From Streptomyces aidingensis (GTDB lineage: Bacteria > Actinomycetota > Actinomycetes > Streptomycetales > Streptomycetaceae), in the NCBI RefSeq assembly GCF_900112355.1, contig NZ_FOLM01000001.1, positions 417,276-481,275 on the forward strand: a DNA stretch of 64,000 bases. Reading direction: 5' to 3'. Shown here piece after piece: positions 9,105 to 18,326 of the stretch (positions are counted from its first letter, which is position 1; each line of letters begins with the position of its first letter). The notes under the pieces were generated by a model. That model ran no database searches. It saw only the letters and a list, made by a program, of their open reading frames with translations, and was not told the origin of the DNA. A program made the translations under genes and the position numbers.

Positions 9105-9305
9105 ATGGGCAGAGTGATCAGTGGCTGGGGCCGGCGGACGGCCCGCCGCCTGCGCGGTGCCGACGGCGACCGGGGCGCCGGTTTCGTCGAGTACGCGGGC
9201 CTGCTCCTGCTGATCGCCTCCATCGTGGTGGCCGTCGTCGCCCTCGGCCTGGACGAGACGATCGCCAACGCCATTCAGGGGGCGGTGGAGGACATTCTCG
9301 AGTGA
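9105..9305 (+). CDS. Flp family type IVb pilin
   Basis: The 66-residue prepilin has a basic leader ending in DRGAGFVEYAGLLLLIAS, the type IVb processing site: cleavage is expected after Gly and before the Phe-x-Glu-Tyr segment. One hydrophobic helix and a short C-terminus follow. It is the major subunit of the Flp/Tad pilus. ATG 9105 is chosen because GGAGGGG is nine bases upstream; ATG 9096 abuts that site. The stop overlaps the start of the TadG-like gene (TGATG). It is separated from the export machine genes by about 1.5 kb. Confidence 0.88.
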   Translation: MGRVISGWGRRTARRLRGADGDRGAGFVEYAGLLLLIASIVVAVVALGLDETIANAIQGAVEDILE

Positions 9306-9961
9306 TGTGCCGCCGGCCCGTCGGGGACGACGGAGCCGCATTCGGCCTCTTCATCTGGATGGTGAGCGGGCTGCTGCTCATCGCCCTGACCTTCTTCGTC
9401 TTCGCCCAGGCCGCCGTGAGCCGCAGCGACAGCCAGTCGGCTGCCGACGCCGCCGCGCTGGCCGCCGTCCGCGAGGCACGCGACGACATTTACGACGATT
9501 TCCTCGATGTGCTCGAGGACGAGGAGCTCGAGGGCCTGGAGGACATCCTCGACGGTGCCGACTTCGGGTCGGACTCCGCGTGCGCGGCAGCCGCCGCCAT
9601 GGCCGCGCAGAATGACGCGGAACTGGTGGAGTGTGCGCCGGTTCCGGCGGGTCAGGGCTACCGGGTGGTCGTGCAGAACGCCGTGGGCGAATCGGTCATC
9701 CCCGGAACCGAGGACCAGCACGCCCGGGCCGAGGCCACCGCCGTGCTGGGCACACTGTGCGCCGACGCCAGTGATGGGGGAGACGGTGGAGACGACGGCG
9801 GGGGCGAAGGGGACGAAGGGGACGAAGGGGAAGAGGAAGAAGAGGAAGAGGACGAGCCCGTCCGGCTGTCTTGCGACGATGGTGACTGGGAGTTCGACGC
9901 CAGTGATGCGGACGCGCTGCCCATGGCCAGGGATCTCTTCCGGATCTATCTCGATGACTGA
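9305..9961 (+). CDS. TadG-like exported protein with acidic tail
   Basis: The 218-residue protein has a short N-terminus, one membrane helix (about 11-37) and the SQSAADAAALAAVREAR segment typical of TadG/Tad-domain pilus proteins. Its last third is strongly acidic, with an almost uninterrupted run of Asp, Glu and Gly around residues 155-180, then a final cysteine-containing segment. Start and pilin stop overlap by TGATG, so the two are probably co-translated. It likely anchors the pilus at the envelope. Confidence 0.78.
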   Translation: MCRRPVGDDGAAFGLFIWMVSGLLLIALTFFVFAQAAVSRSDSQSAADAAALAAVREARDDIYDDFLDVLEDEELEGLEDILDGADFGSDSACAAAAAMAAQNDAELVECAPVPAGQGYRVVVQNAVGESVIPGTEDQHARAEATAVLGTLCADASDGGDGGDDGGGEGDEGDEGEEEEEEEDEPVRLSCDDGDWEFDASDADALPMARDLFRIYLDD

Positions 9962-10019
9962 CACTCTTTGAGAATTGATACAGCGCGCAGACTGAAGACT
10001 TGACAGGGGCAGTTGTCCG

Positions 10020-10634
10020 ATGAATCTCCGTGATGGCAAGACAAGACTCATTCTGATCGCCGCCGCCCTGGGCATCGCCCTGGTGGTCGCCGTCGCAAGC
10101 TGCGGCGGAGGTGAGGACGACGGCGGCGAGCAGAAGGAGGACGGACAGTCCCAGGAGACCGCCAATACCGGTGAGGAGCAGCCGGAGGGCGAGACATCGG
10201 ACAACCAGGGCGGCGAGGAGACCGAGGGGGGCGAGGAGTCTTCCGCCATCGGGCAGGTCACCACTCCCGAGGGAATCAGCATCACCTTCACCCGGGCGGA
10301 GCGCGAGGACGGCGGCTTCCTCACGATCGAGGGCAGCATCACCAACAACGGCTCGGAACGGCTCTTCGACGTGGGCTGGGCCGGACCGGAGAAGGAACTC
10401 GCCGAGAACGGCTTCTCGATGGCCGGAGCGACCCTGACCGCGAGGACAGAGGGCAAGCGGTACCTCATCCTCCGGGACACCACCGGCCGCTGCCTCTGCA
10501 CCGGCTTCGCCGGGTCCATCAAGCCGGGCGAGACCGTGAGCTGGTTTGCGCAGTTCCCCGCACCGGATCCGGCGACCGACGAGGTCGACTTCCAGATCGG
10601 CACCATTCCGGCCGTCACTCTTGAGATCCAGTGA
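10020..10634 (+). CDS. Secreted lipoprotein in the Tad/pilin operon
   Basis: The 204-residue protein has a type II signal peptide: a basic N-terminus, a hydrophobic core (about 9-26) and a VASC lipobox with C28 as the lipidated residue. A low-complexity Asp/Glu/Gly linker of about 45 residues follows, then a beta-rich domain (about 85-204) resembling DUF4352-like immunoglobulin folds. AGGGG lies nine bases before the ATG. It lies between the TadG-like and OmpA genes, which suggests an envelope accessory of the pilus. Confidence 0.78.
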   Translation: MNLRDGKTRLILIAAALGIALVVAVASCGGGEDDGGEQKEDGQSQETANTGEEQPEGETSDNQGGEETEGGEESSAIGQVTTPEGISITFTRAEREDGGFLTIEGSITNNGSERLFDVGWAGPEKELAENGFSMAGATLTARTEGKRYLILRDTTGRCLCTGFAGSIKPGETVSWFAQFPAPDPATDEVDFQIGTIPAVTLEIQ

Positions 10635-10656
10635 GGGGTGAAGCGAGGTGGACAGC

Positions 10657-11502
10657 ATGAACAGTCGCCGGCATCTCTCGCAGCGGGCCGCGGTGGTGGT
10701 GGCGGCGGTGACGGTGGGTGCGCTGGCCGTGCCCGGGCACGCCTGGGCGGCCGAGGACGACGACTTCGAACAGCCGCCCGGCTACGAGGCCCCGGCCACG
10801 CCGGAGGTCGATGCCAACGCGCCCGGCCTGCGGCTGGGCGATGGCGCCACGCTGGCCACGCCGGAGGTGCTGGACATCAAGTTTGTGGTGGAGAGCATCG
10901 GCGGGGCGGACGCCGGCACCGGCGATACCACCGGCGATACCACCGGCGATACCACCGGCGATACCGCCGGTGGTGCCACTGACGGCGGCACCGACACCTC
11001 CGGCGGCAGCGGCGACTCCACCGGCGGCACCACGGAGGGTGGTACGGATGGTGTCACCGGCGAGACCGGCGAGACCGGGGAGACCGGGGAGACCGGCGGT
11101 CAGGACACGGACACCAGCGGTCCCCGTGAGGAACGCACCGGCGGCACCCGCAAGTTCGTGCTCCAGACCGACGTGCTGTTCGCCAAGGGCAGTGCCGAAC
11201 TGAGCGACGACGCCCGCGCGGCGCTGGCATCGGTCGCCGTGGCCATCGAGGAGCAGCAGCCGGAATACGTCAACGTCTTCGGCTTCACCGACGACCTGGG
11301 CTCCTACGAGTCCGGTCTCACGCTCTCCAACGACCGGGCCAAGAACGCCCGGGAGGTGCTGCTGGAACTGATCGACGATCCCTCCGGCATCACCTTCAAC
11401 GTCCGCGGCTACAGCGAGGACTACCCCATCTACGACAACAACACGGAGGAGGGCCGGCAGAAGAACCGCCGAGTGGAGATCTCCTGGCCCACCGCCGCCT
11501 GA
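10657..11502 (+). CDS. Secreted OmpA-domain (peptidoglycan-binding) protein
   Basis: The 281-residue protein (from ATG 10657; GTG 10648 is an alternative) has a Sec signal peptide ending near AWA. A middle domain is followed by a Gly/Thr-rich repeat region and a C-terminal OmpA-like domain (about 165-281) with the peptidoglycan-binding motif around FTDDLGS and SNDRAKNAREVL. In Gram-positive bacteria this domain binds the cell wall rather than an outer membrane. It follows the lipoprotein closely in the pilin operon and may fix the pilus to peptidoglycan. Confidence 0.85.
   Translation: MNSRRHLSQRAAVVVAAVTVGALAVPGHAWAAEDDDFEQPPGYEAPATPEVDANAPGLRLGDGATLATPEVLDIKFVVESIGGADAGTGDTTGDTTGDTTGDTAGGATDGGTDTSGGSGDSTGGTTEGGTDGVTGETGETGETGETGGQDTDTSGPREERTGGTRKFVLQTDVLFAKGSAELSDDARAALASVAVAIEEQQPEYVNVFGFTDDLGSYESGLTLSNDRAKNAREVLLELIDDPSGITFNVRGYSEDYPIYDNNTEEGRQKNRRVEISWPTAA
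10919..11098. repeat. Coding tandem repeats in the OmpA protein linker
   Basis: About four 12-bp units (GGCGATACCACC) lie at about 10920-10967 and encode GDTT. A second array of 9-bp units (GAGACCGGC/GGG) lies at about 11060-11097 and encodes ETG. Both are in frame, so copy-number change would alter linker length without breaking the gene. Confidence 0.85.
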
Positions 11503-11573
11503 GCACGCCCCCGCCCCGCCCCCGTCTCCCGGCAGCCGGCCCCGTCTTCGGCGTGTCCCGGCGGCGGCCGTCG

Positions 11574-12317
11574 TCACCCCGTGGTGACGGCCGCGACCGC
11601 CTCCTCGGCCAGCCGCCGGAGGTCTCCGGCCTCGGCCTCACCGAGCGGCGCCGCGCCGTCCAGCGCGTACAGCTTGATGTCCACCACCACATTGGCCCGC
11701 CGGGCCTGGACGGTGATCCGGGTGCCGTCCCGCCCTTCCCGGTATGCCTCGTCGCCGATCGCCAGCGTCTCCGCCTCCGCGTGCTCGCGGCGCTCCGCAA
11801 AGGCCCGTTCCGCCGACGCCACCGACCTGTCGTCGGTGCCCTGCCACGGGAAGAGCCGGTAGGTGAGATACAGCAGCCGCTGCTCGTCCTGCCATCCGCA
11901 GGTGCGCTGATCGGTGGCGATGTCCCGGTAGCCGCCGGTCTCCGGCGCGGACGCCTCCGGCACCAGCACCGCGGCCCGCTCCGCAGCCACCTCGCACGGG
12001 TCCGGCACCGAGCCGGCCAGCCCGCTGCCCGGGAACCAGGGCGCCCGCCACGGCTGGTCCAGCGGAAGTGTCGCCAGCACGGCGGTGACCACGGCGCCCG
12101 CCGCCGCCCAGCGGACGGCCGGCCCCATCCGCCCGCGCTTGCGCCCGCGCCCCTGGACGGCGTGCCAGAGCACCACCGCGATCAGCAGCAGCCCGAGCCA
12201 CTGCAGGGCGGACAACTGCCAGTGGAACGCCCACCACACGACCGCGACCAGCACCGGCAGGGCCAGCGCGTGCGGCCACAGCGGCCGTCGGCCTTTCTCG
12301 TTCTTCTCCTCGGACAT
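11574..12317 (-). CDS. Membrane protein with DUF3558-like exported domain
   Basis: The 247-residue protein has three N-terminal hydrophobic segments (about 15-33, 38-53 and 68-86). The exported domain has a DPCEV cysteine paired with a later TCGW cysteine, as in DUF3558-type actinobacterial lipoproteins. Function is unknown. It is convergent with the OmpA gene and divergent from the DUF1990 gene, so it forms its own transcription unit. Confidence 0.72.
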   Translation of the reverse strand: MSEEKNEKGRRPLWPHALALPVLVAVVWWAFHWQLSALQWLGLLLIAVVLWHAVQGRGRKRGRMGPAVRWAAAGAVVTAVLATLPLDQPWRAPWFPGSGLAGSVPDPCEVAAERAAVLVPEASAPETGGYRDIATDQRTCGWQDEQRLLYLTYRLFPWQGTDDRSVASAERAFAERREHAEAETLAIGDEAYREGRDGTRITVQARRANVVVDIKLYALDGAAPLGEAEAGDLRRLAEEAVAAVTTG

Positions 12318-12456
12318 CGTGCGGGTCCCTCCCCGTGCGGCCCCGTTCCGCGGCCCCGTCCCTCACTCCCGGCCCACGCGGCTCCGGCGGGCGCTTGTGC
12401 TGTCAGCCCTCACATCCTGCCCTACCGCCCGGCCCGTCCTCGGATACGTTTTCGGA

Positions 12457-13026
12457 ATGATGTCTGACGACGGACCCGGCGACGCGGGCCGGACGGACAC
12501 GGCCGGCTTCACCTACCCCGATGTCGGGGCCACCCGCTCCGGCCCGGCGGCGCTGCCGCCGCCGGGCCACCGCCTGCTGCGGGTGTGTGTGCCGCTCGGC
12601 CATGGCGCGGCCCTGGCCAGGGAGGCCGGCCGGGCGCTGATGGACTGGCGGATGCACCGCGCGCTCGGCGTCATGGTGGCGGCCGACACCCCGGAGGCGG
12701 AGCCGGGCAGCCGGGTGGTGATCGGACTGGGGGTGGGGCGGTTCCGCCTGGCCGCTCCCTGCCGGGTGGTCTGGACGGTGCGCGAGCCGGACCGTACCGG
12801 CTGGGCCTATGGCACCCTGCCCGGCCATCCGGTGTCCGGGGAGGAGGCGTTTGTCGTGGAGCGGGCGCCGGACGGCACCGTCCGGCTCACGGTGACGGCC
12901 TTCAGCCGGCCCGTCGCCTGGTGGACCCGGGCGGGCGGGCCGCTGGCGCGCGCCGGGCAGCGGCTCTATGCCCGCCGCTGCGGCCGGGTACTGCGCCGCC
13001 TTGCCCGGCGGGCGATGTCCGGCTGA
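12457..13026 (+). CDS. DUF1990 family protein
   Basis: This 189-residue protein shows the DUF1990 pattern: an early FTYPDVGATR segment, a MHRALGV stretch and the GEEAFVVERAPDGTV segment near residue 130, which in this family forms a beta-barrel-like fold of unknown function. The start is the ATG at 12457; a second ATG lies one codon later. The C-terminus is rich in Arg and may be positively charged for membrane or nucleic-acid contact. It is a single-gene unit before the prepilin peptidase. Confidence 0.82.
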   Translation: MMSDDGPGDAGRTDTAGFTYPDVGATRSGPAALPPPGHRLLRVCVPLGHGAALAREAGRALMDWRMHRALGVMVAADTPEAEPGSRVVIGLGVGRFRLAAPCRVVWTVREPDRTGWAYGTLPGHPVSGEEAFVVERAPDGTVRLTVTAFSRPVAWWTRAGGPLARAGQRLYARRCGRVLRRLARRAMSG

Positions 13027-13285
13027 TCCCGCCCGGTGGCGGGGCCCGTCCCGCCATGTGTTGTATCGTTCAACTGTCTCGGACCGCCGGCCTCGTCCAT
13101 CCCCCCGGTGACGGCCGGCCGGGCGGGCCCGTGAGCCATCCCCCCCCGCTCCGGGCCGCCCCACGCGACGGGCCGGTCCGCCTTCCCCACTCGGTCGGGC
13201 CGGCCCGCGCCCAGCTTCCGCCTCCCGTACCGCCGGTGCTTCCGGCCGGTCCGGCGGTGTCGGTGGCGGCGGCTACGCTCGGTGC

Positions 13286-14173
13286 GTGCCTGTGCTGCTG
13301 CTGATCGTGCTTGCCGCCGGATACGGGCTGGCCGCCGGATTGCTGCTGGCGCGGCCGGTGTACCGGTTCTCGGTGCCGGCCGGCGAGCCCTGGCGCGACC
13401 GCTGCCCGGCCGGCCACCCGCTGCCGGCCGGCCCGCGGGGCTGGCTGGGCCCTGGCCGCTGCGGGTGCTGCGCGGCCGGGCGGGGCGCGGTACCCGCGGC
13501 CGTCGAGCCCGCCGAGCCCGTCGAGCCCACCGTGTCCGAAGCCTCCGCCGCGTCCGCCGCGTCCGCCGCGTCCGCCGTGTCCGGCGGGCCGGCCGAGCCG
13601 GCCCCGCCCGCCGAGGCCGGCGGCCGGCGGCCCGGGCCCCGGGGCTGGGTGCTCGCCCTGCTGACCGGTGCCTGCTGCGCCGCCGTGGCCGCGGCGGCCG
13701 GCCCGCGCCCCGAGCTGGCCGTCTGGCTGCTGCTGATACCCGGCCTGGTCGCGGTCACCGCGGTGGACGCCGCCGTGCTGCGGCTGCCGGATCCACTCAC
13801 CCTGCCGCTGGCCGTCCTGGCCGCGGCCGGCCTGGGCGTGGCCGCGCTGCTGCCCGGCGCGGCCGGAAGCTGGCCGCGCGCCCTGCTGGGCGGCGCGGTG
13901 CTCGGTACCGTCTTCTTCGTGCTCGCCCTGATCTCCCCGCGCGGCATGGGGCTGGGCGATGTCAAGCTTTCCCCCACCCTCGGTCTCGCCCTTGCCTGGT
14001 ACGGCTGGCCGGTGCTGGTCGGCGGGGTCTTCGCCGCCTTCCTGCTCGCCTCCGGCTATGCCTTCTTCCTGGTCGTCGCGCGCGGCGCCCGGCGCGGCAC
14101 GGCGTTTTCCATGGGCCCCTTCCTGGCCCTGGGGACCCTGGCCGGAGTGCTCGCCGGAGGACTCGGCGGATAA
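13286..14173 (+). CDS. A24 prepilin peptidase
   Basis: The 295-residue membrane protein has six or more hydrophobic segments. It carries both catalytic aspartates of type IV prepilin peptidases: one in VTAVDAAVLRLPDPL (about residue 160) and the GxGD motif in GMGLGDVKL (about 225). A cysteine-rich N-terminal loop and a long Ala/Ser/Glu linker from a 9-bp DNA repeat (about 13549-13580) precede the catalytic core. It would process the Flp pilin and TadE-like proteins. The GTG at 13286 lacks a strong ribosome site, so the start is uncertain. Confidence 0.85.
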   Translation: MPVLLLIVLAAGYGLAAGLLLARPVYRFSVPAGEPWRDRCPAGHPLPAGPRGWLGPGRCGCCAAGRGAVPAAVEPAEPVEPTVSEASAASAASAASAVSGGPAEPAPPAEAGGRRPGPRGWVLALLTGACCAAVAAAAGPRPELAVWLLLIPGLVAVTAVDAAVLRLPDPLTLPLAVLAAAGLGVAALLPGAAGSWPRALLGGAVLGTVFFVLALISPRGMGLGDVKLSPTLGLALAWYGWPVLVGGVFAAFLLASGYAFFLVVARGARRGTAFSMGPFLALGTLAGVLAGGLGG

Positions 14174-14449
14174 TTCTCACGCCAGGTGCACGCACCACCG
14201 CCGGGGATGCGTTACTGTGGAAACCCCCCCCCTCGGGCCGGTCCGTCACCCCCCCCACGGACCGGCCCGCTTCTGTTCCCCCCTTCTTCCCGCCGGTCTC
14301 TCCCGGTCCGCTCCCGGCTCCGGGTCGCGGGAGGATCACCCAGGTCACAGCCCTGTCACAGCCTCGCCCCGGGGAGGCCGGAAGGGCCCGGGAGCGGCCC
14401 CGGTCCAGGTGTACGCTGACCGCGGGGTACCGATGGAGGGGCGACACCG

Positions 14450-15217
14450 ATGAAGACCAAGCTGCGCCAGCTCATGGTCAGGCTGTACGCGCGGCGGGTG
14501 GAGGGGCGGCTCGACCCCGACCGCGTGCCGCACCACATCGGTGTGATCCTGGACGGCAACCGCCGCTGGGCCAGAGCCGCCGGTTCCAGCACCCGGGAGG
14601 GACACCGGGCCGGGGCGGCCAAGATCGAGGAACTGCTCTCCTGGTGCGAGGAGACGGGTGTCCGGGTGGTCACCCTCTGGATGCTCTCCACCGACAACCT
14701 GCTCCGCCCGCAGGAGGAGCTCGGCCCGCTGCTCACCATCGTCGAGGACGCGGTCCGCGATCTGGCCGAGGACGGCCGGTGGCGGGTGCACCATGTGGGC
14801 GCCCTGGAGGCCCTGCCCGAGCGCACCCAGCGGGTGCTCAAGGACGCCGAGCGGCTGGCCGGGGAGCGCGACGGCATACTCGTCAACGTCGCCGTGGGCT
14901 ACGGCGGCCGGCAGGAGATCGTGGACGCGGTGCGCTCGCTGCTGGCCAAGCGGGCCGCGGACGGTGCCACCCTGACGGAGGTGGCCCGCGGCCTGACCAC
15001 CGAGGACATCGGCGAGCACCTCTACACCCGCGGCCAGCCCGACCCGGATCTGGTGATCCGCACCAGCGGCGAGCAGCGGCTGTCCGGATTCATGCTCTGG
15101 CAGTCGGCGCACTCCGAGTACTACTTCTGCGACGTCTACTGGCCGGCCTTCCGCAAGGTGGACTTCCTGCGGGCGCTGCGCGAGTTCTCCGCCCGCCACC
15201 GCCGCTACGGTCAGTGA
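14450..15217 (+). CDS. uppS: Isoprenyl transferase (undecaprenyl diphosphate synthase family)
   Basis: The 255-residue enzyme condenses isopentenyl diphosphate onto an allylic diphosphate with cis geometry to make polyprenyl carriers for the cell wall. It shows HIGVILDGNRRWAR with the catalytic Asp near residue 35, and the C-terminal RTSGEQRLSGF signature near 204. GGAGGGG lies about ten bases before the ATG and a TACGCT -10-like element lies at 14412-14417. Streptomycetes often carry two such enzymes; this divergent one may be the secondary copy, and chain length cannot be read from sequence. Confidence 0.88.
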   Translation: MKTKLRQLMVRLYARRVEGRLDPDRVPHHIGVILDGNRRWARAAGSSTREGHRAGAAKIEELLSWCEETGVRVVTLWMLSTDNLLRPQEELGPLLTIVEDAVRDLAEDGRWRVHHVGALEALPERTQRVLKDAERLAGERDGILVNVAVGYGGRQEIVDAVRSLLAKRAADGATLTEVARGLTTEDIGEHLYTRGQPDPDLVIRTSGEQRLSGFMLWQSAHSEYYFCDVYWPAFRKVDFLRALREFSARHRRYGQ

Positions 15218-15537
15218 GCCGGCCGGCCGCCGCCGCACAAGGGGGCCGCGCCGGGCGTGTCCCAGCCGCCCGTCCTTCACCCCTGCGCCTCCTGCGTACA
15301 CCGGACCGTTGACCGGACGTCAGGTATGAGCCGCCCCGGTCCAGGGCATATTCCGGGCGGGCCGGTGTACTTCCCGGCCCGCCGGGAGGCCCGCTTGCGC
15401 ACCACGAGAACGCAGAGGGCCGGTACGCGGCCCGCGCGGCGCGGGCCCGTTCCGGCCAGACCCCCGGGCGCCGCCGCTGCCCGCCGGGCAGCCGGGCGCC
15501 TGCCCTCCCCGACCTCGTCCAAGGGGGTTCTCTCTCC
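15218..15537. other. Intergenic region before phoH
   Basis: These 320 bp separate two forward genes. I see no conserved RNA element, no clear terminator and no convincing coding frame. The end holds the ribosome region (AAGGGGG near 15521) of the PhoH gene. Confidence 0.3.
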
Positions 15538-16869
15538 GTGGTGACCAGCAAGAAGCGCGCCGACCGGCGCACCTATGTCCTCGACACCAGTGTCCTGCTC
15601 GCCGACCCGGCGTCCATCACCCGTTTCGACGAGCACGAGGTGGTGATTCCGGTGGTCGTCATCTCCGAACTGGAGGCCAAGCGGCACCATCCGGAGCTGG
15701 GTTACTTCGCACGGCAGGTACTGCGGCGGCTCGACGACTACCGGGTGCGGTTCGGACGGCTCGACTCTCCCCTGCCCATCGGCGACCTCGGCGGCACCCT
15801 CAGGGTGGAGCTCAACCACTCCGATCCGACCGTGCTGCCGCCGACCATGCTGAACGACCGGGGGAGGCTGGCCGACAACGATTCCCGCATCCTGGCGGTG
15901 GCGCGCAACCTCCAGGCCGAGGGCTACGACGTCACCGTGGTCTCCAAGGACCTGCCGCTGCGCATCAAGGCCTCCTCGGTGGGGCTGGCGGCCGAGGAGT
16001 ACCGCGCCGAGCTGGCGGTCACCGACTCCGGCTGGACCGGGATGACCGAGATCACCCTGGGCGCGGACGCGGTGGACGAGCTGTTCGCCACCGAGCATGT
16101 GCAGGACCCGGTCACCGAGGGGCTGCCGGTCCACACCGGCCTGGTCATCGTCTCCGAACGCGGCCATGCCCTGGGCCGGGTGCTGCCGGACGGCCGGATC
16201 AAGCTGGTGCGGGGCGAGCGGGAGGCGTTCGGCATCCATGGCCGCAGCGCCGAACAGCGGGTGGCCCTGGACCTGCTGCTCGACCCCGAGGTCGGGATCG
16301 TCTCCATGGGCGGCCGGGCGGGCACCGGCAAGTCGGCGCTGGCGCTGTGCGCCGGCCTGGAGTCGGTGCTGGAGCGCCGGCAGCACAGCAAGGTGATGGT
16401 GTTCCGGCCGCTGTACGCGGTGGGCGGCCAGGATCTGGGCTATCTGCCGGGCACCGAGGCCGAGAAGATGAACCCCTGGGCCCAGGCGGTGTTCGACACG
16501 CTGTCCGCGGTGACCTCGCGCGAGGTGATCGACGAGGTGGTGGCCCGCGGCATGCTGGAGGTGCTGCCGCTCACCCATATCCGCGGCCGGTCGCTGCACG
16601 ACGCCTTTGTCATTGTGGACGAGGCCCAGTCGCTGGAGCGCAATGTGCTGCTGACCGTGCTGTCCCGGATCGGGCAGGGATCCCGGGTGGTGCTCACCCA
16701 TGATGTGGCGCAGCGGGACAATCTCCGGGTCGGCCGGCATGACGGGGTGGTGGCGGTGGTGGAGAAGCTCAAGGGGCATCCGCTGTTCGCCCATGTGACG
16801 CTGACGCGTTCGGAGCGTTCGCCGATTGCCGCGCTGGTGACCGAAATGCTGGAGGAAGGGCGCATCTAG
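15538..16869 (+). CDS. PhoH-family protein with N-terminal PIN domain (PhoH2)
   Basis: The 443-residue protein fuses a PIN ribonuclease domain (about 10-135, starting [12 protein letters not shown], with conserved Asp residues) to a PhoH ATPase domain with Walker A GRAGTGKS (about 260-267) and Walker B FVIVDEAQ. PhoH2 proteins in actinobacteria unwind and cleave RNA; that activity is family knowledge. GTG 15538 is followed at once by a second GTG codon, and AAGGGGG lies about ten bases upstream. A CCCGGGT/ACCCGGG inverted repeat right after the stop (16870-16901) may end the transcript. Confidence 0.9.
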   Translation: MVTSKKRADRRTYVLDTSVLLADPASITRFDEHEVVIPVVVISELEAKRHHPELGYFARQVLRRLDDYRVRFGRLDSPLPIGDLGGTLRVELNHSDPTVLPPTMLNDRGRLADNDSRILAVARNLQAEGYDVTVVSKDLPLRIKASSVGLAAEEYRAELAVTDSGWTGMTEITLGADAVDELFATEHVQDPVTEGLPVHTGLVIVSERGHALGRVLPDGRIKLVRGEREAFGIHGRSAEQRVALDLLLDPEVGIVSMGGRAGTGKSALALCAGLESVLERRQHSKVMVFRPLYAVGGQDLGYLPGTEAEKMNPWAQAVFDTLSAVTSREVIDEVVARGMLEVLPLTHIRGRSLHDAFVIVDEAQSLERNVLLTVLSRIGQGSRVVLTHDVAQRDNLRVGRHDGVVAVVEKLKGHPLFAHVTLTRSERSPIAALVTEMLEEGRI

Positions 16870-17441
16870 CCCGGGTCGGCAGCTCTGTCCGGATACCCGG
16901 GGCCGAGCGGCTTTCCGCCGGTTTCCGCTTGTATCACCCTGTCCGGGGGGACATTCGCGGAATGCGGCATCGCGGCGGCCATGACCCGTTGTGCCGGGTC
17001 GTGGCCGCCGTGCGGGGGCACCTTATAGGACGGCCCGCCGGGTTCCGCGTTTTTCCTCGGAACGATGAGGCCAAACACCTTGTGACCTATCCCACATCGC
17101 AGTGGATTGCTTCGAGTATCACGGTTCGGGCAAGGTGTGCTGCTGTCAGGTCCCGCATACGGCACCGCCGCCCGCCCAACGGACGGCCCGCGCACCGGAC
17201 TCCTGGCGGTCGCGACGACCGCCCGGTCCCGGCGGCGCACAACTGAAGAAGCTTTGCGCCGTATGCCGCCCGAAGCACCATGCTTCTCCCGCGTCCGTCA
17301 CGCGGGCGGAGCACCGGGCCGGAGCCTCCGGTGGCCAGGCCGCTCCCGCGATGCGGGGGTGGGCCGGTGGAGGCCAGTGTCAGGGGCATGTCCACGTCCG
17401 CGCGGCCACCCCGGAAGCGGACACAGGCGGAAGGGAACCGA
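16870..17441. other. Long leader region before the transglycosylase gene
   Basis: These 570 bp hold a possible phoH terminator hairpin at 16870-16901, a GTTCCG/CGGAAC inverted repeat at 17042-17063 and the CRP-like box at 17081-17096. I looked for the cyclic-di-AMP (ydaO) riboswitch that precedes many actinobacterial wall-lytic genes and did not find its conserved blocks. Confidence 0.4.
17081..17096. promoter_or_regulatory. Candidate CRP-type operator
   Basis: TGTGACCTATCCCACA matches the classical CRP palindrome TGTGA-N6-TCACA at all but one position and is close to the streptomycete Crp consensus (GTG-N6-GNCAC). It lies about 350 bp upstream of a wall-hydrolase-type gene. Wall-lytic genes are known CRP targets in actinobacteria; binding here is inferred. 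Confidence 0.4.
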
Positions 17442-18158
17442 GTGACCGGGATGTCTGTCCGAGGATTCGCAGTGGCGTCCGCAACCGCGGTGACGACCGT
17501 GGGCGCGGCGGTCGGCGTCGCCTCGGGGGATGAGCGCGGCGGCGAGGACATCGAGGTCGCCGTCGCGGACCCGTCGCTGCTCGTGGAGATATCGGCCTCC
17601 GGGGACACCGGGGCGCACGCGGCCTCGCTGACCCGGCAGGCCGAGACACAGGCCACCGCCGCCGAGGCCGCGGTGCGCAAGGCCGCCGAGGAGGCCGCCC
17701 GGAAGCAGGCCGCCGAGGATGCGCTGGCCAAGCGCGAGCAGGCGGAGCAGGAGGCCCGGGAGGCCGCGGAACGCGCCGAGGAGGAGCGCCTGGCGCGCGA
17801 GGCCGAGGAGGCCGCCAGCCGGGCCGCAGCCGCGGAACGCACGGACTTCGCCGTCCAGTCCTCCTACACCAAGGCCGAGATCCAGGCCATGGCGCTGGAG
17901 ATCGTGGGCCAGAACCAGTTCCAGTGCTTCTCCAACATCGTGGACCACGAGAGCGGCTGGGATCACACCGCCACCAACCCCTACTCGGGTGCCTACGGCC
18001 TGATGCAGGCGCTGCCGGGCTCCAAGATGGCCTCGGCCGGCGCCGACTGGCAGACCAACCCCGCCACCCAGCTCAAGTGGGGCCTGAACTACATGAACGA
18101 CCGTTACGGCAGCCCCTGCGGCGCCTGGGAGTTCTGGCAGGCCAACAACTGGTACTGA
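17442..18158 (+). CDS. Secreted lytic transglycosylase-like (SLT domain) protein
   Basis: The protein has a short hydrophobic N-terminus, a long Ala/Glu/Arg coiled coil (about 75-145) and a C-terminal SLT domain with HESGWDHTATNPYSGAYGL (catalytic Glu near residue 170) and MNDRYGSPCGAW. Such proteins cleave peptidoglycan glycan strands. GTG 17442, with AAGGGA upstream, gives 238 residues and places the hydrophobic stretch at the N-terminus. ATG 17388 is an alternative that adds 18 residues. The coiled coil between export signal and catalytic domain resembles other streptomycete wall hydrolases. Confidence 0.8.
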   Translation: MTGMSVRGFAVASATAVTTVGAAVGVASGDERGGEDIEVAVADPSLLVEISASGDTGAHAASLTRQAETQATAAEAAVRKAAEEAARKQAAEDALAKREQAEQEAREAAERAEEERLAREAEEAASRAAAAERTDFAVQSSYTKAEIQAMALEIVGQNQFQCFSNIVDHESGWDHTATNPYSGAYGLMQALPGSKMASAGADWQTNPATQLKWGLNYMNDRYGSPCGAWEFWQANNWY

Positions 18159-18326
18159 GCCGGCATCGAGCCGAGCGGGGCCGGGCCCCGGGGAGACGGT
18201 GCGCGCGGCCCGTTGCGGTGCCGCGCCCGTCTTCCCGGGGCCCGGCCGCCGTTGACCGCCGTCCCGGTCCGCCGGCCCCCGTGCCCTTCCGGGTGCGGCT
18301 GTCCCCCTCTGTCCTGTCTCACAGGT

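Noticed and set aside
16900..17440. Cyclic-di-AMP (ydaO) riboswitch before the transglycosylase gene
   Set aside because: The conserved blocks of that RNA could not be found; only a CRP-like box and small inverted repeats are visible.
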